A stretch of DNA of 64,000 bases, taken from the NCBI RefSeq assembly GCF_030769565.1, contig NZ_JAVCAP010000013.1, positions 27,893 to 91,892 of the forward strand, written 5' to 3'. A program made the position numbers and the translations under genes. The DNA comes from Methylophilus aquaticus. Its GTDB lineage: Bacteria; Pseudomonadota; Gammaproteobacteria; Burkholderiales; Methylophilaceae. The stretch's first letter is position 1. Each line of letters opens with the position of its first letter. Shown piece by piece: positions 45,938 through 55,377 of the stretch. The notes under the pieces were generated by a model. The model saw only the letters and a program-made list of their open reading frames with translations. It was not told the origin of the DNA and did no database searches.

Positions 45938-47191
45938 ATGTCAGGCAGACTGCTGTCCGCAATTATTTATAGCCTGCTGGGCGCACATCAAGCGCTAGTG
46001 CATGCTGCGGGATTTGGGTTGTCAGAGCAAAGTGGCAGCGGTCTTGGCAATGCTTACGCAGGGGCTGCAGCAGTCGCGGAAGACGCCAGCACCATTTATT
46101 TCAATCCTGCGGGCATGACCTATCTGCATGGCACGCAGTTAGTGGGGGCACTGTTTGCCATCAAACCTACCGGCCACTTTCACAACGCTGACCCCTCAGC
46201 TACTGGTAGTGAAGGTGGAGACATCGGTACTTGGGCGTTTCTTCCCAATTTGTATTACAAACAGGAACTTGCCTCCAACCTGCAATTTGGCATTGGAATT
46301 TCTAGCCCATTTGGGTTAAAAACAGAATATGATCGTGACTGGATTGGCCGTTTTCAAGGTGTGAAATCAGAACTTAAAACCATTAACATCAATCCCTCGC
46401 TGGCATGGAAAATGAATGACCAATTGTCATTAGGCGTGGGCATTTCGGCGATGTGGGCCAAAGCAGACCTGAGCAGCGTGGCCAATCTGACAGGCTTTGG
46501 ACTGGGTCAGCCCCTGGTCAGAAATCAAGGTGACGACTGGGGATTTGGCTTTAATCTTGGTGCCATCTACCAAATCACTCCTGACACGCGCATAGGTCTG
46601 GCCTACCGTTCAAAAGTCACGCAGCAGCTGGAAGGCAAATCCAAGTCTTCCGTCACTGCGCTAAATGGGTTACCCAGTAATACACTAAACACAGATATTA
46701 AAGCTGACATCACACTGCCTGAAAGCCTTGCATTCAGTACTTTTAGCCAACTGAACGAGCGATGGGACTTACTAACAGACATTACCTGGACGCGCTGGAG
46801 CCAATTTAAAAACCTGAGTGTGATTCGAGATAACGGATCCAATTCTATACTGTCATCCACCACAGAGCATTGGAACAACACTTTGCGTTATTCTGCGGGC
46901 TTGAACTATCGCTTCTCGGAGACATTAAAACTGCGCAGCGGTGTGGCTTATGATCAGGAAGCGATAGACAACAAACACAGAACAGTTCGCATTCCAGGTA
47001 ACGACAGAATCTGGTTGTCGGCTGGATTTTCCTGGCAATATTCAGCGCAAACCACTCTTGATGCAGGCTATGCGTATTTGTTTATCAAGGATGCCCACAT
47101 TCATGATGACACACCCGGCAAAGGCCTGGTTTCTGGTGAATATTCCGGTCATGCGAACATTCTGACAGTGCAGCTTTCGCACACGTTTTAA
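45938..47191 (+). CDS. Outer-membrane transporter, OmpP1/FadL family
   Basis: A 417-residue beta-barrel for hydrophobic molecules. After the signal peptide (ending VHAAG) the mature protein begins GFGLSEQSGSGLGNAYAGAAAVAEDASTIYFNPAGM, the FadL hatch signature (NPAGMT). Alternating amphipathic strands follow and it ends in LSHTF with a terminal Phe for Bam recognition. A strong AGGGGGG ribosome site precedes the ATG. Its substrate is unknown; in methylotrophs such channels may take up aromatic or fatty compounds. Confidence 0.9.
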   Translation: MSGRLLSAIIYSLLGAHQALVHAAGFGLSEQSGSGLGNAYAGAAAVAEDASTIYFNPAGMTYLHGTQLVGALFAIKPTGHFHNADPSATGSEGGDIGTWAFLPNLYYKQELASNLQFGIGISSPFGLKTEYDRDWIGRFQGVKSELKTININPSLAWKMNDQLSLGVGISAMWAKADLSSVANLTGFGLGQPLVRNQGDDWGFGFNLGAIYQITPDTRIGLAYRSKVTQQLEGKSKSSVTALNGLPSNTLNTDIKADITLPESLAFSTFSQLNERWDLLTDITWTRWSQFKNLSVIRDNGSNSILSSTTEHWNNTLRYSAGLNYRFSETLKLRSGVAYDQEAIDNKHRTVRIPGNDRIWLSAGFSWQYSAQTTLDAGYAYLFIKDAHIHDDTPGKGLVSGEYSGHANILTVQLSHTF

Positions 47192-47224
47192 GCCATAGCA
47201 TCAATCGCATGCACTAAACGCGAC

Positions 47225-49840
47225 TTACATCTGGGTAGCGGTAACCTTTCCCTGTTCCAGCAGCGTTTTGAACGTCTCTGCTGGCACTGGAGGTGAATAA
47301 AAATACCCTTGAGCAAAATCACAGTGAATGGCGCGGAGTAAATCACGTTGCAAGGCTGTTTCCACACCCTCCGCAATGACTTTCAGACCTAATTTGTGTG
47401 CCATCACTATAATGGCTTCACAGAGCACATAACTTTCATTGCCTTCGTTTAAATGTCGTGTAAATGACTGATCTATTTTCAGATAATCAATATCAAACTT
47501 GGTCAAATACGACAAGGACGAATAGCCTGTTCCAAAATCATCTATCGCTACCTGGATACCAGCATCTCTGAAGTGCAACAAAATATCTTCAATTTCAGGA
47601 TCCGGGTTCAGCAACAAACCCTCAGTGATTTCAACCACAATACGCCTACCCTCTATACCCATATACCTGAGATGAGAAACCCAATCATTTTTGCTCAACT
47701 GGTGTCCGGTAAACTGCACTGGAGATTTGTTCACACTAATGGCAAAAGCCGCTCCCACCAAAGACTGCCACTGCAATATATGATGCGCAGCTTGCTGAAA
47801 TATCCAGTCACCCATTTCAATAATGGCACCTATTTCTTCCGCGACGGGAATAAACACCGTAGGTCCAATCAACCCCAGGGCAGGATGCTGCCAACGCATC
47901 AACGCTTCGGCTTTGACAATTTCCCCAGTATGCAAATCAACTATCGGTTGATAATAATCGCGCAACTCTCCATTTTCAACGGCAAGGCGCAAATCTCTGG
48001 CAAGCGCCATGCGTGTATCCAGCGCCTCCTGCATGGCAGGCGTAAAGACACGAAACTGGTTACGCCCATTATTTTTGGCATCATACATCGCCTGATCAGA
48101 ATGGCGCATCATTTCAGCCGCGGTCGCAGCATCATCCGGAAAAATACTCACTCCAATACTGGCCGTGACAAATACACGCTCCCCTTCCAGCACATAGCTA
48201 CTTGAAAGTGCACCGAGCAATCGCTCACACAGCTTCGCGAGCGCAGCATCACTGACCAGGGGTAACATAATCGCAAATTCATCCCCACCAAGACGTGCCA
48301 CCATAGCTTGCGCTTCCACTTCATTGCGTATGCGCTGCCCGGCCTGCACCAGCAACTCATCACCACGGTGATGACCCAAGGTATCGTTTACCTCCTTGAA
48401 CCTGTCAAGATCCAGCGCAAGCAAAGCCACACGCTGCTTATTTTCTTTGGCTGATTCCAGCCCCTGTAAAACATGACAATTGAAATAATGCCGGTTCGGC
48501 AGTTGGGTGAGGCTGTCATAGTTAGCCTGACGCCATATCTCCTGCTCGGCCTCTTTTTTTTCCGTGATATCAATATGCGTCCCACTCATCATCAACGGCA
48601 AATGGGCCGCTGAACGTGGAATGAGCTGCCCTCGGTCAGCGACCCATATCCAGTACCCCTGTTTATGACGCATGCGAATATCGCACTCATAAAACTCACT
48701 TTCACCAGCCAGATGCTGTGCAACCAGACTTTTAGCTTTTTGCCAGTCATCCGGATGTATCAAGCGCTGGGCTGTCTCTACAGAAAAGGGCATTAACTCA
48801 CCAGAAGCATAGCCCAGCATTTCAGCCCATCGTGCATTAAACTGGCACTCACCTGTTTGCACATTCCATTCCCATGTGCCGGCGCGCGTTGCATCGAGAA
48901 TATTTTGCAAACGGGCGCGCTGATGTTCAATCTCAAGGCTTTTATTTTCAATTTCCAGGGTTTTTCGTTTAACCGCGAGGCGTAAGGTTAAAATTGAGAG
49001 CGCCATGATGGCTGCCACCAGCCCCAATCCAGAAATGAGATAAAATACTCTCTTGGAATATGAAAACGCCTGGACATAACTCCCTTTCCATTTCTCCTCA
49101 ATTGCAGCCACTTCATGTGGAGATATTGCAACCATCCCCTTCTCGACCAATGCCAGCATCGCCAGATTGTTTTTGCTGACTGCCCGGTGGAACTGCCCCT
49201 CATAAAGGCCAAACGCACGCCTGACCTGATTTGTATTATCCAGCCGATATAGATAATAACGGGCAGGGTAATCGTCCATACACACTATTTTCACTTGCTG
49301 GTGTAATACCGCCTGAATAATCTCTTCATAACTGTTATAAAGCCTGAACGACTTAACACCCGCTTCCTTGAGTTTAAAAATGCACCCATCCCCTTTTTGC
49401 GCGCCAACCGTAAATCCTGACAATGAGGCTGGCGAGGTGAGGCCAGTCAGACTTTCATGGGCATAAATACCCACAGGCACCTGAGCATAAGGCGGCGAAT
49501 ACGCATAGTTTTTCTCCCGCTCTGAGTTTTTAAAGATCATTTCAATCACATCTGCCTGGCCACTCAATAGCTGTTGCTGTGCGCTCTCCCAGACGGTCGA
49601 GACCAGCGTGACTTTTACCCCGGTTTTTTGCTCCCATAGCGCCCAGATATCGGCAACGATTCCGACCGTGTTACCGTCTGCATCTTTAAATAAATAAGGA
49701 GGGTAATTATCATCACTGATCACAGTGATTGAGGAAGTGTGAGCTGAGGAGGCCTGTGCAGGATAGCTCAACAAGGCCCAGAAGAAAACGACCAGAGAAC
49801 GCGAAATTAACAACATGCCAGTGATCAGATGACTATGCAT
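47225..49840 (-). CDS. Sensor protein: periplasmic substrate-binding domain, PAS, GGDEF, EAL
   Basis: Order: signal/helix, a type 2 substrate-binding (SBP_bac_3) domain (ITVISDDNYPPYLFKDADG, residues about 30-260), a transmembrane helix, a coiled coil, PAS-PAC (GTWEWNVQTGECQFN), GGDEF with intact LGGDEFAIML near residue 520, and EAL with KAEALMRW near 645, DDFGTGYSS and LKIDQSF. It would couple an extracellular small molecule (amino-acid-like) to c-di-GMP turnover. I use ATG 49840 because AAGGG lies at the right distance; the GTG at 49888 has no ribosome site. Confidence 0.9.
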   Translation of the reverse strand: MHSHLITGMLLISRSLVVFFWALLSYPAQASSAHTSSITVISDDNYPPYLFKDADGNTVGIVADIWALWEQKTGVKVTLVSTVWESAQQQLLSGQADVIEMIFKNSEREKNYAYSPPYAQVPVGIYAHESLTGLTSPASLSGFTVGAQKGDGCIFKLKEAGVKSFRLYNSYEEIIQAVLHQQVKIVCMDDYPARYYLYRLDNTNQVRRAFGLYEGQFHRAVSKNNLAMLALVEKGMVAISPHEVAAIEEKWKGSYVQAFSYSKRVFYLISGLGLVAAIMALSILTLRLAVKRKTLEIENKSLEIEHQRARLQNILDATRAGTWEWNVQTGECQFNARWAEMLGYASGELMPFSVETAQRLIHPDDWQKAKSLVAQHLAGESEFYECDIRMRHKQGYWIWVADRGQLIPRSAAHLPLMMSGTHIDITEKKEAEQEIWRQANYDSLTQLPNRHYFNCHVLQGLESAKENKQRVALLALDLDRFKEVNDTLGHHRGDELLVQAGQRIRNEVEAQAMVARLGGDEFAIMLPLVSDAALAKLCERLLGALSSSYVLEGERVFVTASIGVSIFPDDAATAAEMMRHSDQAMYDAKNNGRNQFRVFTPAMQEALDTRMALARDLRLAVENGELRDYYQPIVDLHTGEIVKAEALMRWQHPALGLIGPTVFIPVAEEIGAIIEMGDWIFQQAAHHILQWQSLVGAAFAISVNKSPVQFTGHQLSKNDWVSHLRYMGIEGRRIVVEITEGLLLNPDPEIEDILLHFRDAGIQVAIDDFGTGYSSLSYLTKFDIDYLKIDQSFTRHLNEGNESYVLCEAIIVMAHKLGLKVIAEGVETALQRDLLRAIHCDFAQGYFYSPPVPAETFKTLLEQGKVTATQM

Positions 49841-50336
49841 CAACACCCTTAACAAATTGGAATGAAAATTCAAATGCCACTGCTGCACAATTAAATATCC
49901 GGGTACATATCCGAGACATACTCAACCAGCGGACTGCGCTGCAATTGGTATTTATTTTAAACGCTGCTTGAACAAACCATCGCATAAACACCCCCATAAA
50001 ACCATCTTATATTTATTTTTCAATGGCTTACAGCTTGGAACAGAACACAAAATAATCGGCTATCCTCTACCATTGAAATGATAGGCACTTTGCCCCAGTG
50101 TACCCCATCATTTTGCTTTGCTGCGACATTGATGACCAAGCCATCGACTTTTATACAAAATCCGCCCCATCTCCTGTACACGCCTGTTGTATAAACACAA
50201 ATAACAACACCATTTCAGATAAAAATGCTGAAACATACACTATGTTATCCAATGATAACTCTATTAAAAATAGCGACTTATTCAACTGCTGGACCAATTG
50301 CTGGCGCATGCCGGATTTGGCAGTTTAAAGATTGAT

Positions 50337-50477
50337 GGGGGCCTCTAATAATTCAAATTGCTAAGCTAGGCAAGGCGCGATTAAAAAATTTGGACGCCGC
50401 ATATGATTGATATGTCAGAAGAAGTTTTTTATGAGCAACGCAGTATCACGACGGAAGTTGAATTATTAGAAATGCCC
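50337..50477 (+). mobile_element. MITE-like element, copy A (141 bp)
   Basis: The ends are imperfect inverted repeats of about 25 bp sharing the core TCTAATAATTCAA, beginning GGG on both outer edges. The element is flanked by a 4-bp direct repeat TGAT (50333-50336 and 50478-50481), a target-site duplication. It carries no transposase, so it would have moved by the action of a related insertion sequence elsewhere; 4-bp duplications are common in the IS5 family. Inside is a short frame of 12 codons starting ATGAGCAACGCAGTATC. Confidence 0.8.
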
Positions 50478-50704
50478 TGATATTCGTCTGCTCAGGCGAG
50501 GACAAAAGCAAGTCATTATTAACGATGAAAAACAATAGCGTTTTGTGGTTGATTTTGAGGCACTAATTGAACAACCGTCATCAATAGCCGATTAAGTGCA
50601 GTTTACTGCTATGCCATCTTGCAGCCATGGCTAACAATTACTCGGCCGTGCGGGTCCATGAGTCTTAATCTAAGTTACGTCTCATCGTCTTCATGTGGAA
50701 GGGG
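50478..50704. other. Decayed sequence without an intact gene
   Basis: A broken frame reads GQKQVIINDEKQ, a stop, then RFVVDFEALIEQPSSIAD and a stop near 50595. It looks like the end of a small protein but I cannot name it. Nothing else is recognisable. The 49841-50336 stretch to its left likewise shows no coding frame I trust. Confidence 0.4.
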
Positions 50705-51685
50705 TTGCAGACACGCTTTGAAGAGATTAACAACATAAAAATTTCAACGCTGGCCTTAGCTTTTGGTATTAATTTTAGCGGCTCCGCATTTGCCACCGTA
50801 GCCACCCGGGATTCTGCCACCCCATAGGGAGCACAAACCACCGGCATTTACGCAGAGTGGATCCTGTTTAACAGCACAAACGACATTTCGCCTGATGTTA
50901 CCTTGTCGGCTGGCACTTCCGGCATCGACTCAGAAAACAACCGGCGGCGCATTTGTGACGGGCGGCTGCAATGGCAACATTTACAGCGGCCTAAGTGGGT
51001 CAACTGGCAGCTTGTACGACGACCTGCGTATAGGCAGAGCGCCATGACATTCAGCATCCGTGGTTATGCCGACAATGAAAACGGGATGGTGAAAGTCGAC
51101 GGCATGCCCAAAGGCTTTGAAAATACCGAAGGCTTTTTAAAGCGCGGCCAACAGTATGGTTGAAAAATCAAGTTCGGCTTCGGCAATAATGCTGAATATG
51201 CGCGTCCGAACTAACGGCTAGAGATCCTTTATAACTATACAAATCGCCAGTCGAACAACATAACGTTAGCAGACGGCGCCAAATTCGAGAATTCAGCGAT
51301 TGAATCGGTTTCGAATTTGTTAAAAGTCAGCCGGTTCCCCGCCGATGACATTCAACTGGTGACTTCTGTGGTCAAGTTTGAAGACTGTGGCCTGCAACAA
51401 TACGATGCGAATGCTGCTACCCAGGTTTCTTTGACACTGTGATCCGTTCGATTGATGACTAACCTGCCCTGAAACGCTGAAGTATGATCCGGCACATCCG
51501 TGGATTAATCTGAAAGCGTCTGTGGGTACCGGACATACGGATCTGGAAGATTTTGCAAAACCGGGCATGCCTGTCGTGCTCAACCCGGCCAACACTACTT
51601 ATCGGTGAAAACCTGACTAACCAGTCATATCGACTCGACGGTTCCCTAGGTGGATTAGGTGTTTTTGCACCGGGCAGAAATATAA
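50705..51685 (+). pseudogene. Degenerate gene for an exported protein of unknown family
   Basis: A frame starting near 50705 encodes a signal-like peptide (KISTLALAFGINFSGSAFA) and stops at 50825-50827. The reading then continues in shifting frames with several stops: AQTTGIYAEWILFN, then GCNGNIYSGLSGSTGSLYDDLRIG, KFGFGNNAEYARPN, a long piece LADGAKFENSAIESVSNLLK, and ASVGTGHTDLEDFAKPG. These fragments are collinear and protein-like, as in a secreted protein inactivated by frameshifts. I do not recognise the family. The region lies between two inverted MITE-like copies. Confidence 0.55.
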
Positions 51686-51686
51686 A

Positions 51687-51867
51687 GGACATCTCTAATA
51701 ATTCAAGTTCCGTTGCGATACTGCGTTGCTCATAAAAAATTTCTCCTTACATATCAAATATATGCGGTGTCAAAATGATGTAAGCAGGCAATGCGTGAAA
51801 CGCATGCTCGCAAAATTTTTTACTCGCGCCAAGGCTAGCTTAGCAATTTGAATTATTAGAGGCGCCC
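51687..51867 (-). mobile_element. MITE-like element, copy B (181 bp), inverted relative to copy A
   Basis: The same 25-bp terminal inverted repeats as copy A, in opposite orientation, flanked by a 4-bp direct repeat TAAA (51683-51686 and 51868-51871). It is 40 bp longer than copy A through an extra central part with a GCATGCG/CGCATTGC palindrome. On its minus strand AAGGAG precedes an ATG 10 bases later that opens the same 12-codon frame seen in copy A. Different target duplications show the two copies inserted independently. Confidence 0.8.
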
Positions 51868-51914
51868 TAAAATGTGTTGACGAGTGCAAATACTAAAACC
51901 AGCGATCTGCAAGT

Positions 51915-52469
51915 TTAAGTTGCATTCCTAATCAGTGTCACTGCTGCATGCTTGGCGCGGGTCGCAGCACCACTATGCGGGGTCAGCCGTTCCACCAGCG
52001 CAGCCCCTTCAAACAGTATGGTGAGTTGCTGGCCCAATGCTTGAGGATCTTTGGCCCCGGCGCGTTCTGCCAGCGCGGATAAATAGGCTTGCAACTCTGC
52101 CGACAGTACCACCGAATACTGGTTAATCGGATGCTGGGGGTCAGGGAACTCAACTGATGCAATATGAAATGGCAAGCCATGAAACTCTGGCGTGGTAATC
52201 CACTGCTCTACCAGCTCGCACAGCATAATCAGCATTTCAATCGACTCGGCCTTTTTGGAGGCCAGTTGTGTATTTAACCAGGCATAGAACTTGTCAGACT
52301 TATCGCGTAAATAAGCCATGATCAGCTGGTTTTTGCTGGGAAAATGCTTGTACAAGGTGGCTTTGGCAATGCCTGCCTCGACAATGATGGTATCAACCCC
52401 GGAAGCCTGAATGCCCCTGGTATCAAACAAACTGCCGGCAATGGTAAGTATTTTTTCGCGCATATTCAT
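51915..52469 (-). CDS. TetR/AcrR family transcriptional regulator
   Basis: A 184-residue regulator. The N-terminal helix-turn-helix reads ILTIAGSLFDTRGIQASGVDTIIVEAGIAKATLYKHFPSKNQLIMAYL, a textbook TetR DNA-binding domain; the C-terminal ligand domain is divergent. It lies 12 bp after the unknown membrane protein on the same strand, and that pair is divergent from mxaRSACKL. A 12-bp palindrome in the shared upstream region (53336-53347) is a natural candidate for its operator. The ligand is unknown. Confidence 0.9.
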   Translation of the reverse strand: MNMREKILTIAGSLFDTRGIQASGVDTIIVEAGIAKATLYKHFPSKNQLIMAYLRDKSDKFYAWLNTQLASKKAESIEMLIMLCELVEQWITTPEFHGLPFHIASVEFPDPQHPINQYSVVLSAELQAYLSALAERAGAKDPQALGQQLTILFEGAALVERLTPHSGAATRAKHAAVTLIRNAT

Positions 52470-52481
52470 AGGTATTTCCTT

Positions 52482-53273
52482 TTAATCCCCGTGCATGGTG
52501 ACAGAACCATTACTGTCCCTGCCTTGTGGTCGCATCAACGCTTGCGGGTATAAACAATTCACATAGCCGAGGGCTTCCCGAAGGCTCTCAACATGTTCTA
52601 CATCTACCTTGCCTTCTGTCACAAACAGAATAAAAGCCTGTCTTTGCGCCTCTGGCAACATGGCTGCCTGCGGCAACTGGCAGGTACCGTTTTTCATTTT
52701 GCTATACGCCAACTGTAACAAACTGATGGTGACCGGATCGGCGGTTCCGCCATTCGCCAACAGCGTATTGTCCTCTGTCACCGGCGTTGTCTTATGCAAC
52801 TGAGTCTGTTGCAGGTGCGACATAGTTAGCCAGATAGCACACAGACTGACGACCAGCCCAAATGACCAGCCTCGAAAGACTTTTCTGTGATCAAGTTGCA
52901 GGTGTATCGCCTGATGAAAGCGTTGCCATGCCAACGTGGAACCGGTTTGTGACTGCACCTGTATGGCGCCGACCGCCAGGAAAAACAGCTGATCCTGCAA
53001 CACGTCATCCAGTCCCGGCACTGCTGCACGCCGTATCATGGTTTTAATCGTGGCAAAATCTTCTACGCCAAGCACGCTGGTGGAAGCTACTACACCATGC
53101 ATATTGGCAATGCGACACGCGTGCCAGCCGCGCAACTGACTTGAGAGCCGATACACAGGCGCATACCTGCCCCATCTACTGCGTGCAAACAGCGTAACCA
53201 ACTCCGCACAATCGCGGATTGCGATGCTGGCTGGCTGCCGCGCCATGCTTTTCAAATGCTGTAATAAGCGCAC
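52482..53273 (-). CDS. Unrecognised single-helix membrane protein
   Basis: I do not recognise this 263-residue protein. It has a basic N-terminal half (several Arg, about 130 residues), one transmembrane helix near residues 143-158 (FGLVVSLCAIWLTM), and a periplasmic or cytoplasmic C-terminal part with two cysteines (CQLPQA, VNCLYP). The start is GTG 53273 with AGGGGG at a suitable distance; ATG 53246 is an alternative. It is cotranscribed with the TetR gene and shares its upstream region with mxaR, so a role around the mxa products is possible. Confidence 0.7.
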   Translation of the reverse strand: MRLLQHLKSMARQPASIAIRDCAELVTLFARSRWGRYAPVYRLSSQLRGWHACRIANMHGVVASTSVLGVEDFATIKTMIRRAAVPGLDDVLQDQLFFLAVGAIQVQSQTGSTLAWQRFHQAIHLQLDHRKVFRGWSFGLVVSLCAIWLTMSHLQQTQLHKTTPVTEDNTLLANGGTADPVTISLLQLAYSKMKNGTCQLPQAAMLPEAQRQAFILFVTEGKVDVEHVESLREALGYVNCLYPQALMRPQGRDSNGSVTMHGD

Positions 53274-53296
53274 CCTGGTGCCCCCTAAAAATCTTC

Positions 53297-53347
53297 TTGC
53301 TTTTTTTTAACCGGTTGCAGTAGACTAAAAATGAACAGACCTGTCTG
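53297..53347 (+). promoter_or_regulatory. mxaR promoter with a palindromic operator candidate
   Basis: TTGCTT (53297-53302), an 18-bp spacer and TAGACT (53321-53326) form a promoter facing mxaR. Just downstream, CAGAC-CT-GTCTG (53336-53347) is a perfect 5-bp-arm palindrome over the expected transcription start region, a repressor position. The sequence is of the kind bound by TetR proteins, and a TetR gene lies nearby. Confidence 0.55.
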
Positions 53348-53420
53348 CATATTAGCGTGAGTGGTAAGAGATTGCAATGCATTTCATTACCCACACTTTC
53401 CCAATCTTAATCTCAGGACG

Positions 53421-54470
53421 ATGATGAAACAAGTCAACAGCGAACACCAATTGGCCGACTGGCATACCCATGCGCTCTCCCTCGAGGAAGAAGTGAAAAA
53501 AGTCGTTGTGGGTCAGGATAAAGCCATCCGGGCCATCAATATCGCCATTTTTGCCAGAGGCCATGTCCTGCTGGAAGGCGGCGTCGGCGTCGGCAAAACC
53601 ACCTTGCTGCAATCGATTGCCCGTTGCCTGGGTGGCGCCTATCAGCGGATTGAGGGTACGGTAGACTTGATGCCTAATGACCTGATTTACCATACTTTTC
53701 TGGGAGAGGACGGTCGTCCGAAAATTGAGGAAGGCCCATTACTACAGGCAGGCGAAAAGCTTTCAGTATTTTTCTTTAACGAAATCAACCGTGCCCGTCC
53801 GCAGGTTCATGCCCTGATGTTGCGAGTGATGGCTGAGCGCAACATCCATGCGTTCAAGCAAGAATACCGGCTGCCACACATGCTGGTATTCGCCGACCGT
53901 AACCAGGTCGAGAAAAATGAAACATTTGAAATCCCATCCGCCGCGCGGGACCGTTTTATGATGGAAATTCCCATTGAAATTCCGGCTGATCGCGCATTGC
54001 GCAAGTCACTGATGTTTGATGTCAAGTTTCAGCACGCAGAACAACTGACGCAGCAGGCCAGCGCAAATGTGTTGCAGTACGACCAGCTGAATGCATTTTC
54101 CGACCTGCTGCAAAGCCATATTGGCGCCAGCGACGTTCTGGAGGACTATGCGCTTGATTTATGGGAGGCAACCCAATCGCCTGAAAAATTCGGCATTGTG
54201 CTGGACAGCGTTGATGTTAACCGCTTGATCCATTCCGGTGCCAGCCCGCGCGGCATGGGCATGCTGCTCAAAGCCGCCAGGGTGCATGCCTGGCTGAAGC
54301 AGCGTGACAGCCTGTATCCTGAAGATATTCATGCGGTCTTTCATGAAATTATTGCGCATCGCCTGGTGCTCAATCCCATGTATGAAAGCCGCAGGACCGC
54401 ATTGGCCAGAGAGCTGACCAGCCAGATTCTGGCCAGGGTCAGCGTGCCCTCCAGAGCAAAAGCAGCATGA
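53421..54470 (+). CDS. mxaR: MoxR-family AAA+ ATPase MxaR
   Basis: A 349-residue MoxR-type ATPase. Walker A is GGVGVGKTT near residues 53-61. The Walker B region reads VFFFNEINRARP: residue 120 is Asn where most MoxR proteins have Asp, with the following Glu kept. The sensor segment FADRNQVEKNETFEIPSAARDRF also departs from the usual ATQNP...QLDRF. MoxR ATPases work with von Willebrand proteins to mature enzymes; here these are MxaC, MxaL and the DUF58 MxaS. Start is the first of two ATGs after AGGA; the frame opens further upstream at 53361. Confidence 0.88.
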   Translation: MMKQVNSEHQLADWHTHALSLEEEVKKVVVGQDKAIRAINIAIFARGHVLLEGGVGVGKTTLLQSIARCLGGAYQRIEGTVDLMPNDLIYHTFLGEDGRPKIEEGPLLQAGEKLSVFFFNEINRARPQVHALMLRVMAERNIHAFKQEYRLPHMLVFADRNQVEKNETFEIPSAARDRFMMEIPIEIPADRALRKSLMFDVKFQHAEQLTQQASANVLQYDQLNAFSDLLQSHIGASDVLEDYALDLWEATQSPEKFGIVLDSVDVNRLIHSGASPRGMGMLLKAARVHAWLKQRDSLYPEDIHAVFHEIIAHRLVLNPMYESRRTALARELTSQILARVSVPSRAKAA

Positions 54471-55327
54471 TGGCAGAACACGCCAGGCCGTTTTACTACC
54501 AGATCCCCTGGAAATCTGCCAGCGTGCATGCCGGTGAACACCAAGGCACACAGCGTGGACTGGGTGATGAGTTCAAGCAACATCTGTCGCTGATTGACTA
54601 TCCGGATGCCAGACGGCTGGACTTGCGGCAAACGCTGCGCGACCCTTATGAGCAGGTGCAGGTCAGGGTATTTCATCAGGACGCGACCACGCCACTGTAT
54701 GCCATCTGCGATGTCTCCAGCTCCATGCAGTTTATGGGCAAGCAGCGAAAACTGGATATCGCGATGCAAATTGCCGCCTCGGTCGCCCGCTCTGCCCATG
54801 ACAATGGGGATTTGTTCAGCCTGATCTGTTATGACCAGCAGGTGATTCCACATCTAACCTTTCCGCCAGGACAGCATGCATACCAGTCTTTTGCCTGTAT
54901 TGAACAGCTAAGCCAGCACCACAAACCACGGGTAAATGCCAATGGCTTACAGGAAGCAGCCAGCACCGTCGGCCAGCAAAAAGGCCTGGTATTCTGGATT
55001 TCGGATTTTCATCAACCGATCGCTGACATTGAGCATGCGCTGAATCTGCTGGCCAACCATGTAGTCATCCCGCTAGTACTGTGGGACCCGATGGAATACC
55101 AGCGCCTGCCGCGGTTTGGATTTGGGCAGTTGCAAGATCCGGAAACCGGCCAGCAGAAAACCGTTTTTTTCCGACCAGCGCTAAAACAGGCGTTTGCCGA
55201 GTTATTCAGCCAGCGCAAAGACCAACTGGACACACTGTTCCTGCAATACGAAACACAAGCCATTTATATCGGTGACGCCTATGACGCCGGTGTGTTGTCC
55301 CGCTACTTTGAAGCGCGTATGGCCTAG
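54467..55327 (+). CDS. mxaS: DUF58 protein MxaS
   Basis: A 286-residue cytoplasmic protein. The DUF58 signature lies near residues 60-90, ending in a von Willebrand-like DVSSSM metal site (DxSxS). MxaS is encoded in methanol dehydrogenase clusters and is the usual partner of MxaR. Its ATG overlaps the mxaR stop. No membrane segment is visible. The exact role is not known; participation in assembly of calcium methanol dehydrogenase is the accepted guess. Confidence 0.85.
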   Translation: MMAEHARPFYYQIPWKSASVHAGEHQGTQRGLGDEFKQHLSLIDYPDARRLDLRQTLRDPYEQVQVRVFHQDATTPLYAICDVSSSMQFMGKQRKLDIAMQIAASVARSAHDNGDLFSLICYDQQVIPHLTFPPGQHAYQSFACIEQLSQHHKPRVNANGLQEAASTVGQQKGLVFWISDFHQPIADIEHALNLLANHVVIPLVLWDPMEYQRLPRFGFGQLQDPETGQQKTVFFRPALKQAFAELFSQRKDQLDTLFLQYETQAIYIGDAYDAGVLSRYFEARMA

Positions 55328-55377
55328 TGAACCTCAACTGACGGGAAGTTCGAAGAACATCGAAAAGAAAGACCAAG

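Noticed and set aside
50098..50328. A 76-codon plus-strand frame starting MYPIILLCC
   Set aside because: No ribosome site and composition like non-coding decayed DNA next to the mobile elements.
51320..51692. Minus-strand frames of 77-91 codons inside the dead exported-protein gene
   Set aside because: They are shadows; the plus-strand fragments are collinear and more protein-like.
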